Source: Desulfolutivibrio sulfoxidireducens (GTDB taxonomy: Bacteria > Desulfobacterota > Desulfovibrionia > Desulfovibrionales > Desulfovibrionaceae). Taken from it: a stretch of 64,000 bases of DNA. The notes beneath the pieces are model-generated. The model saw only the letters and a program-made list of their open reading frames with translations. It was not told where the DNA came from and made no database searches. The DNA lies in contig NZ_CP045508.1 of NCBI RefSeq assembly GCF_013376475.1, positions 2,516,001 to 2,580,000 of the forward strand, read 5' to 3'. Each line of letters starts with the position of its first letter. The first letter of the stretch is position 1. This document shows positions 42,664-50,842 of this stretch, one piece after another. The translations under genes were made by a program, and so were the position numbers.

Positions 42664-43728
42664 ATGTCGCACTCACACGACGGCACGACCATAAAACGTG
42701 GTCTTCTGTATCGGTTGATCGCCGTGTGTCTGATCATACCGACCCTGGTCCTGGCCACCGGCTGCAACGGCGTAAAAAGTCAGGCGGCCAAGGATTTCGC
42801 GCCCCAGTCGGCCCAGCCCGCCAAGGCCTCCCCCGACCAGCCCGCTGCGGCCAACCTCGACCAGCCCGCCAAGGCCTCCCCCGACCAGCCCGCTGCGGCC
42901 AACCTCGACCAGTCCGCCGGGGCCTCCCCCGACCAGTCCGTTACGGCCAACCTCGACCAGTCCGCCGGGGCCTCCCCGGACCAGCCCGGACAGGTTGGCA
43001 GCGATCAGGCCGCCCTCATTCAGGCCACGGCCGAACAGACCGGACAGGACGAGGCGTCCCCTTTTGATGACGACGACCTGTATGACGCCCCGCCCCCCCC
43101 GGTCCACGATCCCTTGCAAGGCTGGAACCGCTTCTGGTTCACCTTCAACGACTATTTTTACATGGGCCTGCGGCCCCTGGCCATGGGCTACAAGAAGGCC
43201 GTGCCCGAATTCGCCCGCACAGGCCTGAAAAACGTCTACGACAACTTCACCTTCCCCATACGGTTCCTCAACGCCCTGCTCCAACTGGACCTGACCAAGG
43301 CCGCCCGGGAATTCGGACGGTTCATGATCAACTCCACCTTCGGCGTGGGCGGGCTGGCCGACCTGGCCAAATCCGACCCCAACCTGCAACCCGGCGACGA
43401 GGATTTCGGGCAGACGCTGGGCTACTACGGCATGGGCGAGGGCTTTTACATCGTCTGGCCGCTTCTTGGACCATCGACCGCCCGCGACTCGGTGGGCATG
43501 GTCGGGGACATCGCCGCCAACCCCCTGACCTGGGTTTTCGGGCTGTGGAACGTCTACGGCGAAGAGAACTACTGGTACGTGAGCTATGTGGTCAGCGGCG
43601 GCAACCGCTTCAACAGGCTTCCAGAATACCTGGACAATTACGACGCCATGAAAAAGTCGGCGATTGAACCCTACGTGTCCATGCGGGACTTCTACATCCA
43701 GTACCGCCAGGGGCGCATCGAACAGTAA
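42664..43728 (+). CDS. mlaA: MlaA/VacJ outer-membrane lipoprotein with repeat-containing linker
   Basis: A 354-residue lipoprotein (lipobox LATGC) that removes mislocalised phospholipid from the outer leaflet of the outer membrane. The VacJ domain spans about residues 145-350: DPLQGWNRFWFTFNDYFYMG, NVYDNFTFPIRFLNALLQ, GRFMINSTFGVGGLADLA and GVGEGFYI-like YYGMGEGFYIVWPLLGPS. Between the lipid anchor and the domain is an unusual Pro/Asp/Gln/Ala-rich linker built from four 16-residue repeats of the type QPAKASPDQPAAANLD. E. coli MlaA lacks such a linker. It is the last gene of the mla operon. Confidence 0.95.
   Translation: MSHSHDGTTIKRGLLYRLIAVCLIIPTLVLATGCNGVKSQAAKDFAPQSAQPAKASPDQPAAANLDQPAKASPDQPAAANLDQSAGASPDQSVTANLDQSAGASPDQPGQVGSDQAALIQATAEQTGQDEASPFDDDDLYDAPPPPVHDPLQGWNRFWFTFNDYFYMGLRPLAMGYKKAVPEFARTGLKNVYDNFTFPIRFLNALLQLDLTKAAREFGRFMINSTFGVGGLADLAKSDPNLQPGDEDFGQTLGYYGMGEGFYIVWPLLGPSTARDSVGMVGDIAANPLTWVFGLWNVYGEENYWYVSYVVSGGNRFNRLPEYLDNYDAMKKSAIEPYVSMRDFYIQYRQGRIEQ
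42814..43005 (+). repeat. 48-bp tandem repeat (four units) inside mlaA
   Basis: Units start at 42814, 42862, 42910 and 42958. Units 1 and 2 are nearly identical, unit 3 differs at several positions, and unit 4 diverges in its second half. The unit length is divisible by three, so copy-number change would keep the mlaA frame. Confidence 0.92.
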
Positions 43729-43779
43729 CCCGGACCGCTTCAATCCAATCCGCGCCGCACCCCGGTCACGACGCGCATG

Positions 43780-43822
43780 ACACCCATCGGATCTTGCCCA
43801 CGAGATGCGATGGGTGTTTCCT
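43780..43822 (+). terminator. Probable terminator behind mlaA
   Basis: ACACCCATCG (43780-43789) and CGATGGGTGT (43808-43817) form a 10-bp stem around an 18-base loop, followed by TTCCTTT. It lies 51 bp behind the mlaA stop codon. Confidence 0.6.
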
Positions 43823-44013
43823 TTGGCGGCCTCGTCCCGCGCCGAGGCAACGATCAGCCCCCCCCCGCCTTCCCGTCCCCCTGAAGTCCGTAGCCATCCG
43901 GGTCCGTGGTCATCCATGGGCGTGGTAAAATCCCACTGCGCCTCCGCAGGCCCGCAGGCCACTTGCCCCCCAACCGGGAGAGACGCACCCCCAGCCGCTT
44001 TTCCATGTCACTG

Positions 44014-44221
44014 CCCCGCCTGGCGTGGCGTTCGCCAAACACCACAGGGCACGCCATTGCCCGGGCGCACCATGAAAAAGCCCCCCGCCTGGCGTGGCGT
44101 TCGCCAAACACCACAGGGCAGGCCATTGCCCGGGAGCACCATGAAAAAGCCCCCCGCCTGGCGTGGCGTTCGCCAAACACCACAGGGCAGGCCATTGCCC
44201 GGGCGCACCCATAAAAAAGCC
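44014..44221. repeat. 69-bp non-coding tandem repeat, three units
   Basis: Units start at 44014, 44083 and 44152; periods are 69, 69 and 70 bp, with only a few base differences. Read on the minus strand, each unit opens with GGCGGGGGGCTTTTT, which is the 3' arm and U-tract of the qrc terminator, and also holds the hairpin TGGCGAACGCCA. Open frames of 23-residue period on both strands are by-products of the unit length. The remaining part of the gap (43831-44013) shows no gene. Confidence 0.9.
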
Positions 44222-44245
44222 CCCCGCGCCAGGGACGCGGGGGGC
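44211..44245 (-). terminator. Rho-independent terminator of the qrc operon
   Basis: On the minus strand, GCCCCCCGCG, loop TCCCTGG and CGCGGGGGGC form a perfect 10-bp stem followed by TTTTTTAT. It lies 42 bp behind the qrcD stop codon. Confidence 0.93.
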
Positions 44246-44286
44246 GTGTCGTCTTTTCTCGCCGGGAGGGGTCCCGGGGGCCGGCG

Positions 44287-45531
44287 CTACTTGTTCAGCC
44301 GCACTTCCTGGGGAAACACGGGCAGGTAGCGGTAGGAAAGGCTCATGACGATGCCGCCGTAGGCCAGGATCATGAGGGTCGGGGCCCATTCGGCCCAGTT
44401 CGGGGCGTAGGTCATCCAGGTGTCGAAGGGCATGACCGGAAAGGCAATGGTCTGCACGGTGAACACGTACCGGTTGATGATGATGCCCAGGCAGTCGAGG
44501 ATGCACGCCCAGTACATGAAGGCCGGGCGGCGACGCAAGGCCGGAACCAGCAGGAAGATCACCGGGATGATCAGGCACACGCCCTGCTCCAGGAACATGA
44601 GCCACTTGCCGTAAATCAATCCGTAGAACATCTGGTCAAACGTCAACCCGGCCTTGGGCAACAGACCGGTGATCCAGGCCCAGGTGTCCAGGAGCTTTAG
44701 GACCGTGTAGATCAGAAGCATGGTGCCGCCGATCTTGGCCATGAGCGACTTGACCCGGTAGGTGGTCAACTGGCGGCCGGTGACCTTCTCCATGAGGGCG
44801 CAGACCAAAACGGTCATGCACGGCCCTGAGGCGATGGCCGAGAGCACGAACAGGAAAAACGTCCACGGCCAGATGAAAAAGCCTTCCCGGAACGCGTAGG
44901 GCCTGGCGAAGAGCACGCCGTACATGCCGCCGAGCGACCCCTGGTGGAAGGTGGACAAAAAGGCGCCGATGCCCGCGAAAAGGGGCATGACCACATGGAA
45001 ATTGTGGGCGATGTGGTGCAGAAGGGGAATCTTGTTGATCTGCTTTTGCTCGAAGACAAGCGGCACGAACTCGATGATGAGCACCATCAGATAACAGGTG
45101 ATGCAGAAGATAACTTCGGTGAGCATGGAGTGGACGTTGGGGTGCCAGTAGCCGAACCAGGCCCGCAACGGCTGCCCGATGTCCATGGTCAGGATGAGCA
45201 TGGCTCCGGAATAACAAATGAAGCCGATGATCACCGCCAGATTGATAATGTCTTTGAGCTCGTCGATCCGGATGATGTAGCGCAGAAGGCCGGTGAAAAA
45301 GGCCCCGGCGCCCAGGGCGATGACCGCCAGGTCGAAGGTGATCCACAGCCCGAACCCGAAATAGTTGTCCATTCCGGTGACGCCGATGCCGAAGAAGAAG
45401 ATGAAGAAGGCCGCCACGACGCCAAAGGCCATAAAGGCGCCGAAGGCCGCCAGCAGGCCCAGGAATTTGCCCAAGCCGCACCGGGTGACCCCCTCGGGAT
45501 ACCAGGTTTTTTCCGCTTCAATGAAGGACAT
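44287..45531 (-). CDS. qrcD: Qrc complex subunit D, NrfD-like membrane protein
   Basis: A 414-residue integral membrane protein of the NrfD/PsrC family with about ten helices. It is the quinone-binding subunit of Qrc, which reduces menaquinone with electrons from periplasmic type I cytochrome c3. Features seen are GMDNYFGFGLWITFDLAVIA, RYIIRIDELKDIINLAVIIG and HPNVHSMLTEVIFCITCYL. It is the last gene of qrcABCD, 12 bp after qrcC, and is followed by a terminator. Confidence 0.95.
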   Translation of the reverse strand: MSFIEAEKTWYPEGVTRCGLGKFLGLLAAFGAFMAFGVVAAFFIFFFGIGVTGMDNYFGFGLWITFDLAVIALGAGAFFTGLLRYIIRIDELKDIINLAVIIGFICYSGAMLILTMDIGQPLRAWFGYWHPNVHSMLTEVIFCITCYLMVLIIEFVPLVFEQKQINKIPLLHHIAHNFHVVMPLFAGIGAFLSTFHQGSLGGMYGVLFARPYAFREGFFIWPWTFFLFVLSAIASGPCMTVLVCALMEKVTGRQLTTYRVKSLMAKIGGTMLLIYTVLKLLDTWAWITGLLPKAGLTFDQMFYGLIYGKWLMFLEQGVCLIIPVIFLLVPALRRRPAFMYWACILDCLGIIINRYVFTVQTIAFPVMPFDTWMTYAPNWAEWAPTLMILAYGGIVMSLSYRYLPVFPQEVRLNK

Positions 45532-45543
45532 TGTCTCTCCCTC

Positions 45544-46308
45544 CTACGCCTTTTCGTTTGGGAGGTAATTATCACCCTGACGCCGCACCCAGTCCCGTTT
45601 GGTCATGTAGTAGACCTGGGGATCGGTGCCGAGCCGCTCGAGAAGCCGGAAGGCATACTTGCTTCTGGAGAGTTCATACACCTTGTGCTTGGGATTTTTC
45701 AGATCCCCGAAGGCCATGGCGCCGGTTGGGCAGACCTCCACGCAGGCCGGGGTGTAGGCCCCGTCCGGCAGGTTGTTGGGGTCCTTGCCGGTGATCCGGG
45801 CGGCATCCTTGGCCTGGTTCCAGCGGTGGTGGCAGAAGCTGCACTTCTCCACAACGCCCCGGGGCCGGGTCGATGCAAAGGGCGTGAGGGCCTTTTCCAT
45901 GCCCTCGGGCCAGACCGGGTCGAACCATCCGAAATAGCGGGAGTGGTAAGGGCAGGCGGCCATGCAGTACCGGCAACCGATACACCGGGGGTATATCTGG
46001 CTGACGATGCCGCCGTCCTCATTTTTGTCCGTGGCCACAACCGGGCACACCGGCACGCAGGAGGGATTTCCGCACTGCATGCAGGGCCTGGGCAGATAGG
46101 CCACCTCGGCGTCGGGAAACGCCTTGCCGTTTTTGAGTTCATAGACGAGCAGCCAGGTCAGCGTCCGAAGCTTGTTGGACGCGTCTTCCATGGGAGCGAG
46201 ATTGTTTTCCGTCTGGCACGCGACCATGCACGCGCCGCAACCCGTGCACTTGTCAATGTCGATGACCAGACCCCATTTGGTCGCGAATTCCTTATGCACT
46301 GCGCTCAT
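45544..46308 (-). CDS. qrcC: Qrc complex subunit C, iron-sulfur protein
   Basis: A 254-residue ferredoxin-like subunit. Four Cys groups are visible: CTGCGACMVAC, CMQCGNPSCVPVCP, CIGCRYCMAACPY and CSFC with CVEVCPTGAM. Together these give 16 cysteines, enough for four cubane clusters, as in PsrB/HybA-type subunits. There is no signal peptide, so it is probably exported by hitch-hiking with the Tat-dependent QrcB. It passes electrons between QrcA and QrcD. It starts 23 bp after qrcB. Confidence 0.95.
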   Translation of the reverse strand: MSAVHKEFATKWGLVIDIDKCTGCGACMVACQTENNLAPMEDASNKLRTLTWLLVYELKNGKAFPDAEVAYLPRPCMQCGNPSCVPVCPVVATDKNEDGGIVSQIYPRCIGCRYCMAACPYHSRYFGWFDPVWPEGMEKALTPFASTRPRGVVEKCSFCHHRWNQAKDAARITGKDPNNLPDGAYTPACVEVCPTGAMAFGDLKNPKHKVYELSRSKYAFRLLERLGTDPQVYYMTKRDWVRRQGDNYLPNEKA

Positions 46309-46331
46309 GTCGGCTTCCCTTTGGCTTGGTT

Positions 46332-48470
46332 TTAGGCGATTTTCACTTCAGAGCCAGCCCAGACGGTCATGCCCGTTCCCGATTCCGGCGCGACGGACAT
46401 GATCTTCAGGAAATTATCGCCCTTGCCCTTGGAGAACGCGTCGAAGGCGGTATGACCGAAGCCCAGGGGCACGGCCACCACGCCGGTCATGACGTTTTCG
46501 GAGAGAAGCGTCTTGGCGGAGCAGGAGGTCCCGGCCCCGGCAAGGGTCACCCTCGATCCTTCCGACAGGCCGTACTTCTTGGCCGTGGCGGCGTTCATTC
46601 GCACATACAAGGCCCCGTCCTTGAGCACCGTGTGGGGAATGACGGTCGTGCACTGGGCCGGGATACCCGTGGCCGAGGTACCCACGCGTTGCGGGGCCTC
46701 GCCGGCCAGGCACAGCTCGGCCTTGGTCGGTTTGAGGGCGGCCAGGACCTTGGAGGCAAAGGAGAGTCCGGTCTGGGCCACCTGTCCGGTCTTGACCCAG
46801 GCCTGACCGGCTTCCAGGGCCTTCCACATGCCGCCGGCGTCAAAGGCCGGCGCGGGCTTTCCGGCCAACACCTCCCAGGGCATGGCCTCCTTGGCCATGA
46901 ATCCGCCGGCCTTGGCCAGGACCGCCGCCTTTTCCTTGAGCGCCTTTTCCATGCTGTCATGTCCCAGGGCCAGATTCATCTTCTTGGCCATATCCAGGAT
47001 GAAGTCAGCCGTGGTCTTGGTGTCGTAGATGGGGGCGAGAAGCGGTTTGACCAGGGTGTAGCTGCAAAAAGCCGAGCCGTACGGGGTGACCACGTCGTCA
47101 TAGCGCTCCAGGGTGAGCGAGCACGGCAAAACCAGATCGCACATGGCCGCGGTTTCGTCCATGAACGAGGCGAAGCTCACCTTGAAGGGGATTTTTTCCA
47201 GGGCCTTGGCCATGCTCCCCGATTCAGGCAGGCCGTAGGCCGGATTGGCGGCATAGACCAGAAGCACCTCGGGGGCGGGGGTCTTGCCCTCCCCGACGTT
47301 TTTCAGGTAGCCGGGCAGATCGCGGGCCAGGATCTCCGAGGGCGTTTCCGCACCGGGGAAGACCGCGGGAAGCTCGGGCAGGGCCATGACCCCGCCGGGC
47401 TTGTTCATGCGGCTGAGCAAAAGGTTCAGGCTCATGCCCGCGATGAAGGTTCCAGGCCCCATGCCCTGGCCCATCTCCGAGCCGGGGATGACCAGGGGGG
47501 CCTTGGCCCCGGCCAGGGACTTGGCCGCCTGGGCCAGGACATCGGCGGGCACGCCGGTCAGCGCGGAGACCTTGTCCGGGGAATAATTGGCCTCGACGAG
47601 TTTCTTGAAGTCGGCCATGTCGGCCGCGTCCGCCGCCGCGCCGGCCTTCAGGAGATGCCAGGCGATGCCCATGGCCAGGGCCCCGAGGTGGGCGGAGGCC
47701 ACCGGGATCCAGGCGTCGCACACCGAACCGGTGTGGCCGCGCACGGGGCCGGCGTAGGCGAACCTGGCCTTGGCCGCGCCGCCCTGGGGACGGCTGGCGC
47801 AAAAGGCCTTGCGGTTGCGCACCGAGACGCCCGAGCCCTCGAAGATGTCCGCCCCGAGGATGAGCACGCAGTCGGCGTTGTCGATGTCGTACCCCACCTG
47901 GCCCTGCCCGCCCATGAGCTTGAATCCCGCGGCGGCCGGTCCGGCCTCGCAGGGCATGGCGTACATGGCGGCGGAGCCGGCCTTGGACAAGAAGGCCGAC
48001 AGGACCTCGCCTCCGGTGCCGCCCACATCGCCGCTTATGCAGGCCACCTTGTTTCCGGCGGCCTTGCATTTGGCCATGAGGTCGGCCTGGGCCTGTTCCC
48101 AGGTGATGGGCTCGAATTTCCCTCCGGCCTTGCGCATGGGAGTGCGCACCCGGGAGGGACTGTAGAGCATGTACACCTCGGAGGCCCCAATCGGCGAGAC
48201 GCCGCCCTGGCTCAAGGGATGCTCGGGATTGCCGTAGGCCGTCACCGGCTTGCCGCCGTCCAGGGCCACCTTGAGTCCGGCCCCGGAGGGACACAGTTTG
48301 CTCGCGGTCGTGGCAAAGGTGACCTCACCCCGGGGCACCCGGGGGATCCAGTGCCAGTTCTGGGTCCAGATGGAGAGATCATCCGTAATTTTCCACGGAA
48401 TGGGGGTGAACAACGTACCGACGGCGCCACCCGCCACGAGTCCGATAAAAGCTCTGCGATCAAGTCCCAC
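46332..48470 (-). CDS. qrcB: Qrc complex subunit B, molybdopterin oxidoreductase-like protein
   Basis: A 712-residue protein of the molybdopterin oxidoreductase superfamily. The N-terminus (MGLDRRAFIGLVAGGAVG) is a twin-arginine signal, so the subunit is periplasmic. At the place where relatives have a Cys-rich [4Fe-4S] motif, only one Cys is seen (ASKLCPSGAGLKV). This agrees with published descriptions of QrcB as a family member that has lost cofactors and is structural. The C-terminal molydop-binding-like domain (AATAKKYGLSEGSRVTLAGA) is present. It is the second gene of the operon, 12 bp after qrcA. Confidence 0.95.
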   Translation of the reverse strand: MGLDRRAFIGLVAGGAVGTLFTPIPWKITDDLSIWTQNWHWIPRVPRGEVTFATTASKLCPSGAGLKVALDGGKPVTAYGNPEHPLSQGGVSPIGASEVYMLYSPSRVRTPMRKAGGKFEPITWEQAQADLMAKCKAAGNKVACISGDVGGTGGEVLSAFLSKAGSAAMYAMPCEAGPAAAGFKLMGGQGQVGYDIDNADCVLILGADIFEGSGVSVRNRKAFCASRPQGGAAKARFAYAGPVRGHTGSVCDAWIPVASAHLGALAMGIAWHLLKAGAAADAADMADFKKLVEANYSPDKVSALTGVPADVLAQAAKSLAGAKAPLVIPGSEMGQGMGPGTFIAGMSLNLLLSRMNKPGGVMALPELPAVFPGAETPSEILARDLPGYLKNVGEGKTPAPEVLLVYAANPAYGLPESGSMAKALEKIPFKVSFASFMDETAAMCDLVLPCSLTLERYDDVVTPYGSAFCSYTLVKPLLAPIYDTKTTADFILDMAKKMNLALGHDSMEKALKEKAAVLAKAGGFMAKEAMPWEVLAGKPAPAFDAGGMWKALEAGQAWVKTGQVAQTGLSFASKVLAALKPTKAELCLAGEAPQRVGTSATGIPAQCTTVIPHTVLKDGALYVRMNAATAKKYGLSEGSRVTLAGAGTSCSAKTLLSENVMTGVVAVPLGFGHTAFDAFSKGKGDNFLKIMSVAPESGTGMTVWAGSEVKIA

Positions 48471-48482
48471 TTTTCTCCCCCC

Positions 48483-49052
48483 TTATTTATGGCAGACGTA
48501 GCATGCGTTGCTGGCGCCCATGGAGGCATGGCACCGCTCGCATTCCCACATCTTCATGGTCTGCTTGCTGTAGCCGCTGATACGGTTCTGCTGATACGGC
48601 GGCGGAGAATCCATGTTGGCCACATCGGGATGGCACGAGGTGCAGTCGAATCCCTGGTGCGCTGCATGGGAGAAGAAGACATTGTCCGGTTGGTACTGAT
48701 AGACGAGCCAGGGCACTTCGACACCGGGTTTGACGTACTGGTTGACGAACTTGTCGATTTCCTTCTCGTTGTCCGTCGCGCCTCCGGTCTCGTCGGGATG
48801 ACACTCGGCACAGGACGCGGTGGATGGCAGACCGACGAACTGTCCCGTCTTGGCGTAGACGTGACAGCTTTCACAGTCCATGCCCTGTTCCGCGTGCACC
48901 TTGTGGCTGAACCGGATGGGCTGCGTCTTCTGGCTGAAAAGAAGTTGCGGAAAAACCCACCAGCCGACGACGAGAGCGCCCACGAAACCCACCAGGAAAA
49001 GCAACACGACGCCGCCGACGCCGCCCGCCTTGTTCGATTGTCTTTCCTCCAT
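48483..49052 (-). CDS. qrcA: Qrc complex subunit A, multiheme cytochrome c
   Basis: A 189-residue cytochrome with one N-terminal membrane anchor (GGVVLLFLVGFVGALVVGWW) and five canonical heme motifs: CESCH, CAECH, CTSCH, CERCH and CYVCH. Distal His residues are available (RFSHKVHAEQ, VFFSHAAHQ). It receives electrons from soluble periplasmic cytochrome c3. The Qrc complex has been described as carrying six c hemes; I count five standard motifs, so a sixth would need a non-canonical site. It is the first gene of the operon, and a strong promoter lies 62 bp upstream. Confidence 0.95.
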   Translation of the reverse strand: MEERQSNKAGGVGGVVLLFLVGFVGALVVGWWVFPQLLFSQKTQPIRFSHKVHAEQGMDCESCHVYAKTGQFVGLPSTASCAECHPDETGGATDNEKEIDKFVNQYVKPGVEVPWLVYQYQPDNVFFSHAAHQGFDCTSCHPDVANMDSPPPYQQNRISGYSKQTMKMWECERCHASMGASNACYVCHK

Positions 49053-49113
49053 AATCCCCTGCCCCGTTCGTTGTGGTTCACTTGCGTTTCGATACTCCCA
49101 ACGGCATCGCGCT

Positions 49114-49142
49114 TTTTAAGCAAGAGAAACGCGCCGTGTCAA
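49114..49142 (-). promoter_or_regulatory. qrc operon promoter
   Basis: On the minus strand, a consensus TTGACA (49142-49137), a 17-bp spacer and TTAAAA (49119-49114) lie 62 bp upstream of qrcA. The region is AT-rich compared with its surroundings. Confidence 0.65.
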
Positions 49143-49229
49143 GGACAAATGAAAAAATTCACGAACACTTAGGCCGCCGCCCCGCCGTTTTGGCCCGCCG
49201 CCGGGTCCCGGCCCGTTTTCCGGGCCGCC

Positions 49230-50723
49230 TCAGCCGGCTTGGCCCGCGGCCCCCGTCCCGCCGCCCCCGTCCACCCGGCGGCCGTACACGTCGTCGAAGC
49301 GCACGATGTCGTCCTCCTCAAGGTATGGGCCGCTTTGGATCTCGATGATCTCCGCGGGCACCTTGCCGGGGTTGGCCAGACGGTGCGGGGTGGTTTTGGG
49401 AATGTCCACGGACTGGTTTTCGGCGAGCAAAAAGGACTGTTCGCCCACCTGGACCCTGGCCGTTCCGGCGATGACCACCCAGTGCTCGCTGCGATGGTGG
49501 TGCATCTGCAGGCTCAGGCTCGCCCCGGGGAGCACCTCGATGCGCTTGATCTTGTACCCCGGGCCTTCCTCCAAAACGGTATAGCTGCCCCAGGGCCGGC
49601 GCACGGTGACGTGGGCCTGGACAAGCGAACTGCCCTGGGCCCGAAGCGCCGCCACCAGGTCCTTGACCCCCTGCACCCCGGACAGGGGGCACACCAGGGT
49701 GGCGTCCCGGGTCTGGACCACGATGACGTCGCGCAACCCGGTCGCGGCCAGCTTGCCCCCCCGGGAGACGAGCAGACTGTCCCGGCAGTCGAGGGCCAGG
49801 ACGTCGCCCTGGATCACGCACCCGTTACGATCCTTGGTCCCCAGGCGGTACAAGGCCTCCCAACTGCCCAGGTCGTCCCAGTCGAAGGCCGCCTCCACCA
49901 CGGCGATGCGCTCCATCTTCTCCACGATCCCGTAGTCCACGGAGAGATCGGGAATGCCGCCGTAGCCCTCGACCAGGGGCGTCTCCCGGCGCGCCAGCCA
50001 CCAGGCCCAGAGCCTCGGGACGAATCGCTCCACGGCCTCCAGAAACACGTCCGCCCGAAACAGGTACATGCCGCTGTTCCACAGATAGCCGCCCTGGCGC
50101 AGCATGGCCTTGGCCGCCTCCAGGCCGGGCTTTTCCGTGAACCCCAGAACCGTGTATCCGCCGTCGCCAACGGCCCGGCCCCGGTGGATGTAGCCGTAGC
50201 CGGTTTCCGGCCCCGCCGGGGGGATGCCGAAGGTGACCAGCCAGCCATCCCGGGCCAGACCCAGTCCCCGCTCCATGCAGGATTTCCAGGCCGTGGCGTC
50301 GGTGACCATGTGATCCGCCGGAAAAACGCCGACCACGGTCGGCCCGGCCGACTCCGCCCCGGCCTCGCCGAGGATGCGGTCAAGTCCGAGCAGGATGGCC
50401 GGGAGCGTATTTTTCCCCACGGGCTCAGCCAGGACCCGGCCGTCCAGGCCCGGGTCCACCTGGCGCAGTTGGCCGCGCACCTCGTAGACGTGCTCCTCGT
50501 TGGTCGCCACCCAGGTGCGTTCGGCCGAAAAAAGGGTCAGGGTCCGGGCCAGGGTGTCCTGGAGCAGGGTGTTTTTCCCGCTTAAGGCCAGAAGCTGCTT
50601 GGGCAGGAGGGTTCGGGACAGCGGCCACAGGCGGGTTCCCGATCCCCCGGCCAGGATGATGGCGGACGGCGGGAACGCCGGGGCATCCGGGGACGCGGGG
50701 AGGGAGGATGTCGGTTGGGCCAT
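49230..50723 (-). CDS. manC: Mannose-1-phosphate guanylyltransferase / mannose-6-phosphate isomerase
   Basis: A 497-residue bifunctional enzyme that makes GDP-mannose for surface polysaccharides. The nucleotidyltransferase domain opens with IILAGGSGTRLWPLSRTLLP, followed by PKQLLAL, and includes FTEKPGLEAAKAML and SVDYGIVEKM. The C-terminal cupin isomerase domain has RPWGSYTVLEEGPGYKIKRI and the metal-binding LQMHHHRSEHWVVIAGTARV. The ATG at 50723 is chosen (GGGAG upstream); the frame is open 24 codons further. It lies 119 bp after rfbC. The stop is followed by a GC-rich stem without a T-tract. Confidence 0.95.
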   Translation of the reverse strand: MAQPTSSLPASPDAPAFPPSAIILAGGSGTRLWPLSRTLLPKQLLALSGKNTLLQDTLARTLTLFSAERTWVATNEEHVYEVRGQLRQVDPGLDGRVLAEPVGKNTLPAILLGLDRILGEAGAESAGPTVVGVFPADHMVTDATAWKSCMERGLGLARDGWLVTFGIPPAGPETGYGYIHRGRAVGDGGYTVLGFTEKPGLEAAKAMLRQGGYLWNSGMYLFRADVFLEAVERFVPRLWAWWLARRETPLVEGYGGIPDLSVDYGIVEKMERIAVVEAAFDWDDLGSWEALYRLGTKDRNGCVIQGDVLALDCRDSLLVSRGGKLAATGLRDVIVVQTRDATLVCPLSGVQGVKDLVAALRAQGSSLVQAHVTVRRPWGSYTVLEEGPGYKIKRIEVLPGASLSLQMHHHRSEHWVVIAGTARVQVGEQSFLLAENQSVDIPKTTPHRLANPGKVPAEIIEIQSGPYLEEDDIVRFDDVYGRRVDGGGGTGAAGQAG

Positions 50724-50842
50724 GGAACGGACTCCCGGGTCTTCAAGGCTCCGGCGCGACATGCCATGGCCGATTGCGGCCGTCCGCGCCCCCAAACGGT
50801 TCCCGGCGGGAATGGGCCGCGACCGCGGCCCTCCCGGCTCCT

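Noticed and set aside
44014-44221. CRISPR array
   Set aside because: The 69-bp units are directly adjacent and near-identical over their full length; there are no variable spacers and no cas genes.
43805-44329. Open frames with a 23-residue period on both strands across the 69-bp repeats
   Set aside because: The period is divisible by three, so all frames stay open by chance; there is no ribosome site, and the region contains two terminators.
46326-49172. Plus-strand open frame of 948 codons antisense to qrcB and qrcA
   Set aside because: It mirrors two confidently identified genes; codon bias of GC-rich genes keeps the opposite strand open, and the translation has no recognisable domain.
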